From Elephas maximus indicus (Eukaryota; Chordata; Mammalia; Proboscidea; Elephantidae): a DNA stretch of 64,000 bases. Where the stretch lies: the NCBI RefSeq assembly GCF_024166365.1, contig NC_064822.1, positions 110,682,823 through 110,746,822 on the forward strand, written 5' to 3'. The translations under genes and the position numbers were made by a program. Below are positions 23,358 to 33,640 of the stretch, piece after piece; positions within the stretch are counted from its first letter, which is position 1, and each line of letters opens with the position of its first letter. The notes beneath the pieces were generated by a model that saw only the letters and a list, made by a program, of their open reading frames with translations, was not told the origin of the DNA and searched no databases.

Positions 23358-23560
23358 TTGTTGTTAGGTGCCGCTGAGTTGATTCCAACTCATAGTGACC
23401 TCATGTGACACAACAGAACTGTCCTGTGGTTTTCTAGGCTGTCGTCTTTCTGGGAGCAGAATTCCAGGTCTTTTCTCCCACAGAGTTGCTGGGGGGCTTT
23501 GGATCACCAATCTTAGAGTTAGCAGTTGAGTGCTCAGCTGTTGTGCCACCAGGGCTCCTT
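23358..23560 (-). repeat. AfroSINE with RTE-like tail
   Basis: It begins with TTGTTGTTAGGTGCCGCTGA, the same terminal sequence as the RTE copies, and continues through the SINE core to GTGCCACCAGGGCTCC. The shared terminus is direct evidence that the SINE uses the RTE machinery. Confidence 0.85.
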
Positions 23561-23599
23561 GTAGTCATAATAGATAAATAAAAATGATTTATAAAATGA

Positions 23600-24060
23600 T
23601 ATAAATAAAAATGGTATACAAAAATATACTCATAACCTAAGAGAAATCAGAAAAGGAAAAAAAAAAAAAAGACAAAAAAAAGAAAAACAAAATAAAAAAC
23701 TATTGAAAGCTACCAGAGAAAATGTCACATTATATATTGGGGAACAACGATTTTCATAACTGTGGACTTCTCTTCAGAAACTATGGGGACAATGTCTTTA
23801 AAGTGCTTAAAATGTGTGCATGTTGGGGAGGGACCCAAAATGCTATCTCTAGGAAGAATATAATTTAAAATTTCAGAAAAATAAAGCACTTTTCTAATAA
23901 AGGAAAACTAAGAGAATGTATTATGCCAAATTTTCACTCTACCAAATGTTAAAGGCGGTTCTTCATGCTAAAAGTAGACGATAATGGTAAACTAGGGCCT
24001 GTAGAGATGTATGAAAAATACTGGGATTAGCAAATATAAAAACAATATTTTTTCTCTTAT
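23600..24060 (+). mobile_element. Old L1 3' UTR fragment, plus strand
   Basis: Segments such as ATATATTGGGGAACAACGAT, GTGGACTTCTCTTCAGAAAC and GGACCCAAAATGCTATCTCT are typical of old L1 3' ends. Boundaries are approximate. Confidence 0.5.
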
Positions 24061-24094
24061 TATCTTTGAAATATACGCAACTGTTTGAAGCCAA

Positions 24095-24730
24095 AATTAT
24101 AAACCTGTGCCTGATAGTTAAGATTGTGTGTCAGCTTCCCTGGGCCATAATTTTCAGTGTTTCGACAGTCATATGATGTTGTGATCACGTCTCTGTTGAA
24201 ATTTGATACGTGATCACACCCATGGTGGAATCTGCTGAGTGGTACCAGTGGGAGCGGGACCTGTGGTGGCTCACAGCCCCCTCAGCCTTCATCTTTCTGC
24301 CCTCTGATGCCTACTTCCTTCCTGTTCACCTTGCCAAGGCTTTTGGCTTGTTCTGGGTTCTACAGCTGCCTCTTATTCATCTGACCTCCAGTTCCTGGGA
24401 CTTGAACTAGAAGTTTACCTGCCGATCTTGTGTTCTTCAGCCCTTGAAGCTATGTTAATCAGGAGAAGCCTTGTGGTCTTGCCTGCCAATCTTAGGATTC
24501 CTAGGTCTTCACAGCCTGTGAGCAAGAATCCTTTTCTCCCACCTACATATCTTGGGTTTGCCAGCCCCTGCAGCTAAGTGAATCAGAAGTCCTATCCTGA
24601 TCTACAGACTTGAGACATTCCAGCCTCTAAAATTGCAGGAGCTATTGCCTCGATATAAATCTCTGTATATATATATATTTATATGCTTTACTGGTTTTGC
24701 TTCTCTAGGGAACCCAGTCTAAGACACTGT
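24095..24730. repeat. LTR-like or other long repeat, unassigned
   Basis: A 0.6-kb stretch of distinctly higher GC than its surroundings, with GATATAAATCTCTGTATATA and a terminal CTGGTTTTGCTTCTCTAGGG then CCCAGTCTAAGACA. It has internal near-repeats (GCCGATCTTGTGTTCTTCAG, GCCAATCTTAGGATTCCTAG, CATATCTTGGGTTTGCCAG). This resembles a mammalian LTR or a non-autonomous element. I cannot name the family, and there is no coding frame. Confidence 0.5.
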
Positions 24731-25108
24731 GTTTTGGACTTATAATTTATGTAGGTATACATAGGACAATTACAGCTTAAACATGGTAGCAAATTTGTCA
24801 GTACACCTACACGGCCACAAGGTTTCTAGAGTTTGCATGAAGTGATACACTATTAACTAAAATACCCCATGAAAAGTTAAGAAACAGTATATATTTTTTT
24901 ACTCCAAGAACAACCACTAAAAATTAATATAAATTATTATACCTAAAAATCTAATTCATACATTAACACTGATTTTTAAAAAGTAACATAAATGAATGTT
25001 GAATATTTTCAAGTCCTTTTCCTGTAAGTAATGAGAGACATCATGGTTTTCTTCATTATTTATACATAGCAGATACAGAAAGGGTTTAAGACATCGTTAT
25101 CAGCAGCT
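24731..25108. other. Spacer, nothing recognised
   Basis: AT-rich. It may include part of the flanking L1 or LTR, but I can support no call. Confidence 0.4.
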
Positions 25109-25300
25109 AGGAGCCCTGGTGATGCAGTGGTTAAATCACTTGGCCGCTATCCAAAAGATTTGAAGCCACCAGCCACTCTGCAGGAGAAAGATGGGGCAGT
25201 CTGCTTCCATAAAGATTTACAGCCTTGGAAACCCTATGGGGCAGTTTCACTCTGTCCTATTGGGTTGCTATGAGTCATAATTCGAAATGGCAATGGGCAT
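25109..25300 (+). repeat. AfroSINE, long form
   Basis: AGGAGCCCTGGTGATGCAGT, CAGTCTGCTTCCATAAAGAT, CCTTGGAAACCCTATGGGGC and GGGTTGCTATGAGTCATAAT are all present in order. Confidence 0.9.
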
Positions 25301-26479
25301 CACAAACTGTCCATTGACTCACACTGTATCCCTCAACTATTGTTATTTTGCAGCAGAAATGGTTTAATCAATAATTAAACGAAATGAGAAATTTTGTGTA
25401 GTGTCATGTTAAGATGAATGCGCAAATTAATGATATGTGAAAAAATGGAAAAGCACAGATCTTAAAATACTTGACAAAAAATCCTCAAATCATAAAAACG
25501 TTATTTGTGTTTTCTTCAATGATTTGGAGACTCCCTGTCCTCTTTCTCTATAGTTGTGTCACTATAACTCAGAATTTGCTTGTAAATAAAGTTTTTGGTA
25601 ACCTGCAATATTTTCAGTGGATATCAGTTTAGAACTATGCTCTGTTATTACTAAGATATTTTGCAATGTTTTAATGTACCATCTACACTGAACGGATCAA
25701 ACATATTCTTTTACTAGTAGGGAAACTGATTCAACAAAGATATCAACCTTCTATGAAGACAAAGAACGTGACTGTTGAGAGCTTGGAAAATTTTTTTTTT
25801 TTTTGTAAGATTGTTTCTTCCTTAAAATGTTAGTTGAGGGATCTTTTTATATTTTAGAGTAGAGGTCAGCCAAATCCAATTGCACCCGTATGTTTGCATA
25901 TTGTCTATGGCTGCCTTAATCCTACAAAGGCAAGTTGGAGAGGAATGAAGAGAGGGTGTTTCTCTCTTTCCGTCTGTTTCTTGGGGTATTTTTTTCCCTT
26001 TGGTCCTAACTCCTGCTAGCCAAACCCCAGCATGAATCTCACTCTCGAAGAAATGCCAGGGCTTCAAAGATCTTTTCCACGACCTCCTCCTGTGCCTTGA
26101 GATCATAGATAACTGCTATGACTGCTATGGCTAATCTCTGCCACTTCAACATCACATGCTTTTATTTCTTTCATTTGCTTCATTGACTGCTTAGCCTATT
26201 CACTTTTTGAATTTTCCTCTGTTCGGATTAGAATGGTTTCTGTGTTCCTAAGTGAACCCTGACTTACCACAGCATGGTGTAGTTACAGTAGAGGCAAGAA
26301 ATAAATTACTCAAAGTAAGGGTTGTAATTAATTCAAATGAAAAATAATAAATAGCCCTGTGTGTAAATCATGAAGATAAAAGAAGAATCAAGTACTTCTT
26401 GTCCAATTATGTTTATTACTCTTTTTTGTCAGTAGAAGATTAGCTCATATGTCTTCCAGAGAAATCTTCTAACTTTCCA
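25301..26479. other. Spacer; possible DNA-transposon trace near 25860-25960
   Basis: ATGTTTGCATATTGTCTATG followed by GCTGCCTTAATCCTACAAAG resembles a common mammalian hAT-type DNA transposon fossil, seen only as about 80 bases. The rest is unassigned. An open frame at 25822-26106 (minus) shows no known domain. Confidence 0.4.
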
Positions 26480-27944
26480 AATGTCTGATAAGTTTACTAA
26501 TTGATATTTCTTCTCTCATTTTTCTTTCTGCATTGTAACACAAAATGCTTGGCTGGCGAGAGGAACTGTGAATATCCTGCTGCAGAGGGAATGCTCACCA
26601 CTTCAGTTTATCTCCCCATGAGAGAATTTCTCTGAGGATCTGCCCCACAGCTATTTGTTGGTCTGACCAATGAAAAAGTAAACTAAAAATAAAAAATGAG
26701 AGATAAGCTACAACTTTTACTAGTGCTTGTTCATCTTAGCAAATTGAACCTTGATCTGGGTAGTGAGGAAATGCAGAAAGACTTCTTGTTGAACAAAGGT
26801 TTGCTTTCTTTGCTTTCATCTTTTTGTTTCTTCATTCACGTACTGGACTTCACACGTAGGAAAGTGTTTACTAACATAAGAACTAGCGTTCGTGCTTGAT
26901 GATATTTTATATTTGCCTACTGTTTATTCTCCACACCCTTTTCTTTTAGATGGTATTAGTTACATTTCTCCCCTTTTTTCTTTTGTACCATCCTAATCAG
27001 AAACTTATTTTGTAAAATATGAAGTTTTGTAGTTGAGGAGCTCTGCCACAGGTTCTTTTGACCATTCCTCTGCCTTCTAGAATCAATTGACATCTATGTT
27101 AAACTTTATTTTTTTCAAAAAAGTAGAATTTATAACTCTACCAAATTAATTCTAATGTATTTCCATATAGCCAGACTGCATTACAATCATGTCAAAATAA
27201 TGATGAAACCATACCAATAATGAAAATTACTATGTGACGTTTTCATAGTATGTGAATTATTGAATTTATAATTTGTCAGGTTTTCATTTATATATTTATT
27301 TTCACATTTAATGGTAAAGCATTGAAGAGAAAACCAGTATGCTGATCAATCTCATGATCTATACAAGTCTCTTAAATCTGTTTTTGTCTCAGTTTCCCCA
27401 TTCATAAAATTAGAATAAAAAAATTACGTTCTTACTCTACCTCTCCACTGTATTTTATTTAAGAATATTTTGTAGTCATAGTAACGTAAACTGAAATAAA
27501 TATAATTCAAGTTTGTGTTAATACATATTTATTACATTTTTTCATTTACAACTATCTTTGAATTGTCCTGTGTGCCTTCTGTTATTCATATGCATAGATC
27601 TTTCGATTTGTATTTAGATTTGTCTATATTTGACAAGACAGAAAACTCACTGACCAAGATCTTAGAACTCTCCAGCTGCATTCCAATCTGTGAAATCCAA
27701 AGGGAAAAAAAGAGGGAAAGAAGCAAGGAAGGAAGACAATAAAAGCCTCATTTCAACAAATTTAGTGAATATAAGCAAGAATCACTTCTACTTTTAGCAC
27801 ATAAACTGTGCCCCTAAGACTGTATAAGGACAAAAATAATGGAGGAAACAAAGATATGAAGCTTATGTGTAACAAGACAAAGCCTTGATTTATGAAGATT
27901 ATTTCTTATAATGACTGATGCCCTCCTTCTACTACAAGAAAAAA

Positions 27945-27998
27945 AAAGCAAACCCATGGAGTAGAACTGCCCCATAACCACTGTGCCATCAGGGCTCC
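27945..27998 (-). repeat. AfroSINE remnant with internal deletion
   Basis: CAAACCCATGGAGTAGAACT then GCCCCATAACCACTGTGCCA and TCAGGGCTCC join the two ends of the SINE with the centre lost. It is absent from the matching position in copy B, so it arrived after the duplication or was lost there. Confidence 0.7.
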
Positions 27999-28480
27999 AG
28001 ATATAGTTGTCGTATATTACTTTCCTAGAGCAGGTAAAGAAGCTAAAATAGCATTTTTTATTTTTAAGAAAACGAGACTATCAATTGAGCCAGATTTTCA
28101 CTCTAAATAAAAATCTAAAATGACTCAGACTGTCAGTGAGACATATCCTTCAGTCAGGGAGGCAATTTTCAAAGACAGAGAGCTGATAATGAATCAAGAA
28201 TTAAAAAAACAACTGTTGGTTTCAGATATTTTCCTAGAATATCCATTTTCCTACAGCACACCTAGAGGGCTAATCTGCATCATTTGCAAGTAAGTATATT
28301 GAAATGGCTAACCAATCAAATTGTACTCTTCACTAGGAAAACCTGTTCATGTAGTAACCCAGTCTTTGAACATTCATTGTTGTTTTGTAAAATATCGGGA
28401 ACAATATGATGAAGCAAAACTTTTTCTATGCTGGTTCACCAGTTATGTTATTTTTACTAAAAAAAAAAGTATTCTGGCTA

Positions 28481-28505
28481 TTTCTTTTTTTTTTCTGCCC
28501 TCCAG
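28481..28505 (+). promoter_or_regulatory. Likely splice acceptor of the OR coding exon, copy A
   Basis: A long pyrimidine tract runs into CTGCCCTCCAG at 28505, 19 bases before the ATG at 28525. OR genes usually carry their whole coding sequence in one exon with an upstream 5' UTR exon, so an acceptor here fits. The corresponding site in copy B is 53241-53242. Confidence 0.65.
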
Positions 28506-28524
28506 TTGCACTTATACCTTAGGC

Positions 28525-29460
28525 ATGAAGAGTGAGCTGAACAGGAATTACTCAGAGGTGACTGAGTTTATTCTACTGGGCTTCAGAACCTCTCCAGAGC
28601 TACAGGTCCTCTTATTCCTAGTGTTCTTGCTAATCTACATCGTCACTGTGGTGGGAAATATCAGCATGATAATTGTCACTAAGGTGGACTCCAGACTTCA
28701 CACCCCTATGTACTTCTTCCTCAGAAACTTGTCCTGTTTAGACCTCTGCTACTCCACTGTCATTGCTCCTAAAACTCTAGCCAACTTCTTGTCTAATGAA
28801 AAGAAAATTTCTTACAATGGCTGTGTAGCCCAATTTTTCTTCTTTGCCCTCTTTGTCACAACAGAAGCCTTCCTTCTGGCTGTGATGGCATTTGATCGAT
28901 TCTCAGCCATTTGCTCTCCCCTTCTTTACCCTGTGCACATCTCCCAGAAAGTCTGTGTTCGCTTAGTAACTGGCTCCTATCTCTGTGGAGCCATTAACTC
29001 CGTAGTACACACAGGTTTCACCTTCAGTTTGCGTTTCTGTGAAGAAAACAGATTGGACCACTTTTTCTGTGATGTCCCAGCCCTGATTGAGATCTCATGT
29101 GTTGACACCTTTGTGAATGAGATTGTGCTGTTTGTTCTCTCTGCTTTTATTGTCATCACTACGACAATGGCTATTCTGATATCTTATGCTTATATCCTCT
29201 CCACTGTCTTGAAGATCCCCTCGACTCAGGACAGGAGTAAGACCTTCTCCACCTGTGGTTCCCATATAGCAGCGGTAAGCTTATTCTATGGGACTGTGTT
29301 CTTCATGTATGCTCAACCTGGGGCCATTGCCTCACCCCAGCAAAACAAGATTGTTGCTGTGTTCTACACACTTATAATACCAATGCTCAACCCTCTAATA
29401 TACAGTCTGAGAAACAGAGATGTGAAAGATGCTGTGAAAAGAATATTATGTGGGAAATGA
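28525..29460 (+). CDS. Olfactory receptor, class II, family 9-like (copy A)
   Basis: An intact 311-residue odorant receptor, a G-protein-coupled receptor of olfactory sensory neuron cilia that signals through Golf. Landmarks are NYS glycosylation site at residue 8, GN at 44-45 in helix 1, PMYFFL at 61-66, Cys100 and Cys182 (conserved disulphide), MAFDRFSAIC at 121-130 (the usual MAYDRY variant), SY at 220-221, KTFSTCGSH at 239-247 and PMLNPLIYSLRN at 286-297. An open frame continues upstream to 28321, but that adds 68 residues unlike any OR and crosses the likely acceptor at 28505, so I place the start at MKSEL. The 3' half is almost identical to copy B. By memory the closest groups are OR9 subfamilies (9K, 9R). 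Ligand is unknown. Confidence 0.95.
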   Translation: MKSELNRNYSEVTEFILLGFRTSPELQVLLFLVFLLIYIVTVVGNISMIIVTKVDSRLHTPMYFFLRNLSCLDLCYSTVIAPKTLANFLSNEKKISYNGCVAQFFFFALFVTTEAFLLAVMAFDRFSAICSPLLYPVHISQKVCVRLVTGSYLCGAINSVVHTGFTFSLRFCEENRLDHFFCDVPALIEISCVDTFVNEIVLFVLSAFIVITTTMAILISYAYILSTVLKIPSTQDRSKTFSTCGSHIAAVSLFYGTVFFMYAQPGAIASPQQNKIVAVFYTLIIPMLNPLIYSLRNRDVKDAVKRILCGK

Positions 29461-29939
29461 TCCTCTCACTGATGTTTTTAAGATCATTAGTGGACAAAAT
29501 TTGTTTTCTAGGAGTTTTAATTATCCTTGTTCTTATTAAATTATGATGCCCAAATATAAGTGTATATATGTGGCAAAAAAGGTTTTTTCTATGCTTTACA
29601 AAGCAATATTGATGATAGTATACATACATATTATTATTATCTTAGAATATATAAAAGCATGTATGTTCTCAGTTTACAATGTAGTAACATTATTTAATTT
29701 TAATTTGATTAAGTAAATGTTAAGTAAATAGTTTGATTAAGCTGTTGTTATGTAATGATAAAATAATATTATATATGTATTTTTTTTATGGGTTATTCTT
29801 TTACTTTTTTAATTTCTGCAGAGCAAGTAAGCTGATATTTGTTTAGAGAAGATAAAATCCCCATTATGTAGGTGGCAAAATTGAATGGTCACTCAGAATT
29901 TTTTTTTTTTTGATTAAAAAAGAAAGGGGAAAAAAAAAA

Positions 29940-30107
29940 AACCCAAACCAAATCCCTTGCTGTCGAGTCCATTCTAACTCATAGTGACCCTATAGGACAA
30001 AGTAGAACTGCCCCCTAGGGTTTCCAAGGAGCGTCTGGTGAATTCAAACTCCAACCTTTTGGTTAGCAGCCAAGCTCTTTGACCTCTTTGCCACCAAAGC
30101 CGTCTCC
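29940..30107 (-). repeat. AfroSINE
   Basis: Minus-strand copy: CCAAACCAAATCCCTTGCTG, GTGACCCTATAGGACAAAGT, GTGAATTCAAACTCCAACC and TTTGCCACCAAAGCC. It lies in the block present only in duplication copy A. Confidence 0.85.
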
Positions 30108-30822
30108 TTTTCCAAAGATCCAGGTTTATATTCTGGTTAAAATCAGATTCTGACTCTACTCCTATAAAAAGGAGACCTGAAATATATTATTCTAGAAGCA
30201 ATTCTCTTATGGAAAACATGTGGCAATAACATTCTACTAGTTTTTATCTACTCATTCTCTTCTCAATATAAAATATAAGAATAATAATAAAAGCTGATGT
30301 GCAAAGAGCATGTACTATATGTCATACATTGTTTTTGTCACCATTTTTCAATTGAGAAAATCGATGCCCAGGAGACACCAATAACTTGATGGAGTCGACT
30401 CAAAACCAGTCTTGCTCCAGAATTTTTATTATCCAAATGTATACTCAGGACACGGCATGTTGAGTGCTGTAAAAATGTAATCTCACAACCCAGAATCAAC
30501 CAGTATAAGCATTTTTCTCTGCTTTCTTAAATATCTATTCATTAAATCTAAATGAATTAAATCATTAAATTAAACCTAATATATATATATACATTTCAAA
30601 ATTGGGATCACACTTTAGCAATTGTTTTTCTACTCTTTTCACTTAACTGGTTTTATATAGAGAAAAACATTTTCCAAAGTCAGTGACTATTCCATAAATG
30701 TATAAATTGCAATGGTTTTATAATATTTACAGAATATCAGCACACCTTTATTTGTGGAAACAGCACTTCTCACTACACCTTTCCCTGCACTGCAAGTGGG
30801 AGCTGAATATATTCAGTGAACA

Positions 30823-32207
30823 GTATAGTGCACGAGGGTGCAGGTGGGGGAAGGGAAAAGTGGTGAGAATAAATTGGGAGGGCATTAGCAGTTCCATTTC
30901 AATATAAATGATCAGCTGGCTTATGGACATTTGACTCCTCTCAGCTTGATTTGAAACTGTCTAATCTCACTTTTTTTTGTTTCTCCTAATAAATGAAAAG
31001 CTAAATCTATTTTTTATCTCACTTTATTGTTCCATTATTTAATAGGTTATCAATTCTTGAATGGAGGTGGAGATATTGGGGCAGCCTTGACAAAATTGAT
31101 GCTTTTCCTTGTCATTATTTGTGCAAATATTATGTTCTGTTTCTATTGTCTTTAAAAATTTAAATTAATTTTTGGTATGGAGCAGTGTGACGTTTGCAGG
31201 TAATTTTATTTATTTGTCTTTTCTCTTTGGATTTATAACAAATACTTACGCATTCAAAATCAGGTAAATATGTTTTTACAAATGTCAATGTTTTTCTATT
31301 TAAATTGTAATTCGTATGTAATGTGATTTTTATGTATGGTGTAGACTAATGGACTAACTCAAGTTCTTTCTCAACAAAAACAATTAGCCATATTTTCTAA
31401 CATCAATTCAAAAATAATATAGATAGTAAATGAAAACTTTTGTCCCACTTTTTCTGTTTTTCTTTTGCTTCTTTTAAAGACATTTGAAAACTAAATAAGA
31501 ATCCAGGAACCTAATTGTGCCAAATACATAGTGGGAATGAATCACTTGTTTTCAAAATGTATACGTGTGGCTTGTCACTCTTCTGACACCTACCCACATC
31601 AGGCCTGGCCAGAACTCCATTGTGGCAGGCTTTTTCTTAACTGGTATTAAAAATTAAATTTAGGTGCGGGGGGGGGGGGTGGGAATATTAGACTCCCAAG
31701 ACCTTGTGCCTTCCTTAAATGCTCCAGTTCTATCTGACACCCAATTTCAGATAATTAAAATAAAGTGATACCTTTTTCCAATTTGCTGTTGTTACTTCAG
31801 GCAAATAGCTCCTACTGATAATTCATTAGAAGAGGGATAGCCAGGCTAAAGGAGGATCAAGAAATTGTCTTCCAGTCAAATGTGAATCAGTAGTCTCAAA
31901 TTACATCGTAATTCCTAATAAATAATAATTATTTTTTATTTATGAAGTTTCTTGTTGCAATCATGTAGTACATTTTTATACATACAAGAATGTATTTCAG
32001 ATTATTGTTTTTTTTCTTTCAGTTTGCTTGCCTATTTTTGTCTTAGTATCACAGGCTTGTTACACAATAAGACAATCTCTGGCAGAGCTATACTTTTTCA
32101 AATCATTTTAAAGGTAGTATTACTTATAATTTCAGTGATTTCAGAATTATTTTGCATTTAAAATAATTCCTACTGTATTTCATCAGAATTGCATTTAGTA
32201 TGTGTCA
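30823..32207. other. Spacer with a 12-base G run
   Basis: A homopolymer of twelve G lies at 31668-31679, followed by T and GGG. Otherwise AT-rich with no repeat or gene I can name. Confidence 0.5.
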
Positions 32208-32893
32208 TGAGTTGAAATGTGTTCCCTCAAAATATCTGTCAACTTGGCTAGGCCATGATTCCCGGTATTGTGTGTTTGTCCACCATTTTGTCATCTGATT
32301 ATCCTATGTGTTGTAAATCCTACTTCTATGATGTTAATGGAAACCCTGATGGCATAGTGGTTAAGAGCTACAGCTGCTAACCAAAAGGTTGGCAGTTCGA
32401 ATCCACCAGGTGCTCCTTGGAAACTATGTGGGGGCAGTTCTACTCTGTCCTATAGGGTCCCTATATCCCTATGAGTTGGAATTGACTCCAGAGCAACAGG
32501 TTTTATGATGTTAATGAGGCAGGATTAGAGGCAGTTATGTTAATGAGGCAGGACTCAATTTATGAGATTAGGTTGTGTTTTAAGTCAACCTTGTCTGAGA
32601 TATAAAAGAAAGAAGCAGAGAGACAAAGGGACATAATACCACTAAGAAAGAAGCATCAGGAGCATAGTTGGTCCTTTGGACCTGGGGTCCCCACACTGAG
32701 AAGCTCCTTGACCAGGGGAAAATTGATGGCAAGGACCTTTCCCTGGCACTGACCCAGAGAGAAAGCCTTCCCTTGGAGCTGGTACCCTGAATCCAAACTT
32801 CTAGCCTACTAGATGGCGAGAGAATAAACTTCTGTTTGCTGAAGCCATCCATTTGTGGTATTTCTGGTATAGCAGCACTAGGTAACTAAGACA
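32208..32893 (+). mobile_element. Solitary LTR-like element (MaLR-like)
   Basis: A unit of about 0.5 kb without its SINE insert, opening GTCATGAGTTGAAATGTGTT and closing ACTAAGACA. It has a TATA-like TATAAAAG at 32601-32608 and a polyadenylation signal AATAAA at 32823-32828, in the order expected of a retroviral LTR. No internal retroviral genes flank it. An AfroSINE at 32340-32503 interrupts it. The family name is a guess. The opening phrase CTGTCAACTTGGCTAGGCCA recalls old mammalian LTR families. Confidence 0.6.
32340..32503 (+). repeat. AfroSINE inserted in an LTR, with target duplication
   Basis: Complete short-form copy bracketed by the 13-base direct repeat TATGATGTTAATG at 32327-32339 and 32504-32516, a perfect target-site duplication. 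The LTR sequence resumes after it. Confidence 0.92.
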
Positions 32894-33141
32894 GTATTCA
32901 GTTGATGCATTTACAATACACATTTGTAAGAAAAAGATTGTATTGTTGACTCCAATGTCAGGCAGCCTAGGTTTACGTCCCTGTATTGGTACTTTAATGG
33001 TTTTCAGAAGTGTCTGAACAGCTTTAAGCTTCAATGGAGACAATCATTTTACCTAATCATTGAATAACTGTATTACATGACATACTATAAATCAAGCTTT
33101 CAGCACAGGAAAGTATTCAATTAATAATAGCTTCTGCTATT

Positions 33142-33310
33142 ATGGAAACTCTGGTGGCGTAGTGGTTAAGTGCTATGGCGGCTAACCAAAGGGTTGGCAG
33201 TTCAAATCTGACAGGCGCTCCTTGGAAACTCTATGGGGCAGTTCTACTCTGCCCTATAGGGTTGCTGTGAGTTGGAATCGACTCGACGGCACTGGGTTTG
33301 GTTTCGTTTT
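33142..33310 (+). repeat. AfroSINE, relatively young
   Basis: GGAAACTCTGGTGGCGTAGT, CTTGGAAACTCTATGGGGCA, TTGGAATCGACTCGACGGCA and CTGGGTTTGGTTTCG closely fit the family consensus. It is one of the least mutated copies here. Confidence 0.9.
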
Positions 33311-33640
33311 CTACTATTATTATATCATTAGTATTATCATCATCTTGTTAATACTTTTTAGCAATGTTCTAGGGTTTCTATATTTGAGAACCACACATTT
33401 TTAATAAACATATTTCTATATATTTTATATATTTGTTGCTATTGTGACAAAAATCTTTATTAGTTTATGTTTTATAATTGATAATTCTAGAACTCTGAGA
33501 ACTTTAAATTGCTATATATTTATTTTGCATATGTCTCAGTTACTAAACTCTTTTGCTCAATTTTAAGAGTTTTTATATGAAATATTAGATTTGAAGCCAG
33601 CCTAGTGAAGAGCCAACTTTTGTAAATTTTCCACTAGCAC
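33311..33640. other. AT-rich spacer, nothing recognised
   Basis: Short ATT-rich and TAT-rich stretches only. No gene or repeat that I can name. Confidence 0.5.

Larger units (their letters stand above)
26480..30822. repeat. Segmental duplication, copy A (contains an OR gene)
   Basis: This block is colinear with 51245-54900. Matching landmarks include TTCTTCTCTCATTTTTCTTT (26509 and 51269), AACTATCTTTGAATTGTCCT (27550 and 52310), the OR coding exon, and CACTTCTCACTACACCTTTC against CACTTCTTACTACACATTTC near the right end. Offset at the gene is 24934 bases. Outside the gene's 3' half the two copies have many substitutions and small indels, so the duplication is old. Copy A alone has a SINE remnant at 27945-27998 and a block at about 29515-30412. 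Confidence 0.88.

Noticed and set aside
28321-28524. Upstream extension of the OR copy A frame (68 residues before MKSEL)
   Set aside because: It crosses a strong splice acceptor at 28505, and its residues do not resemble an OR N-terminus. The frame is simply free of stops there.
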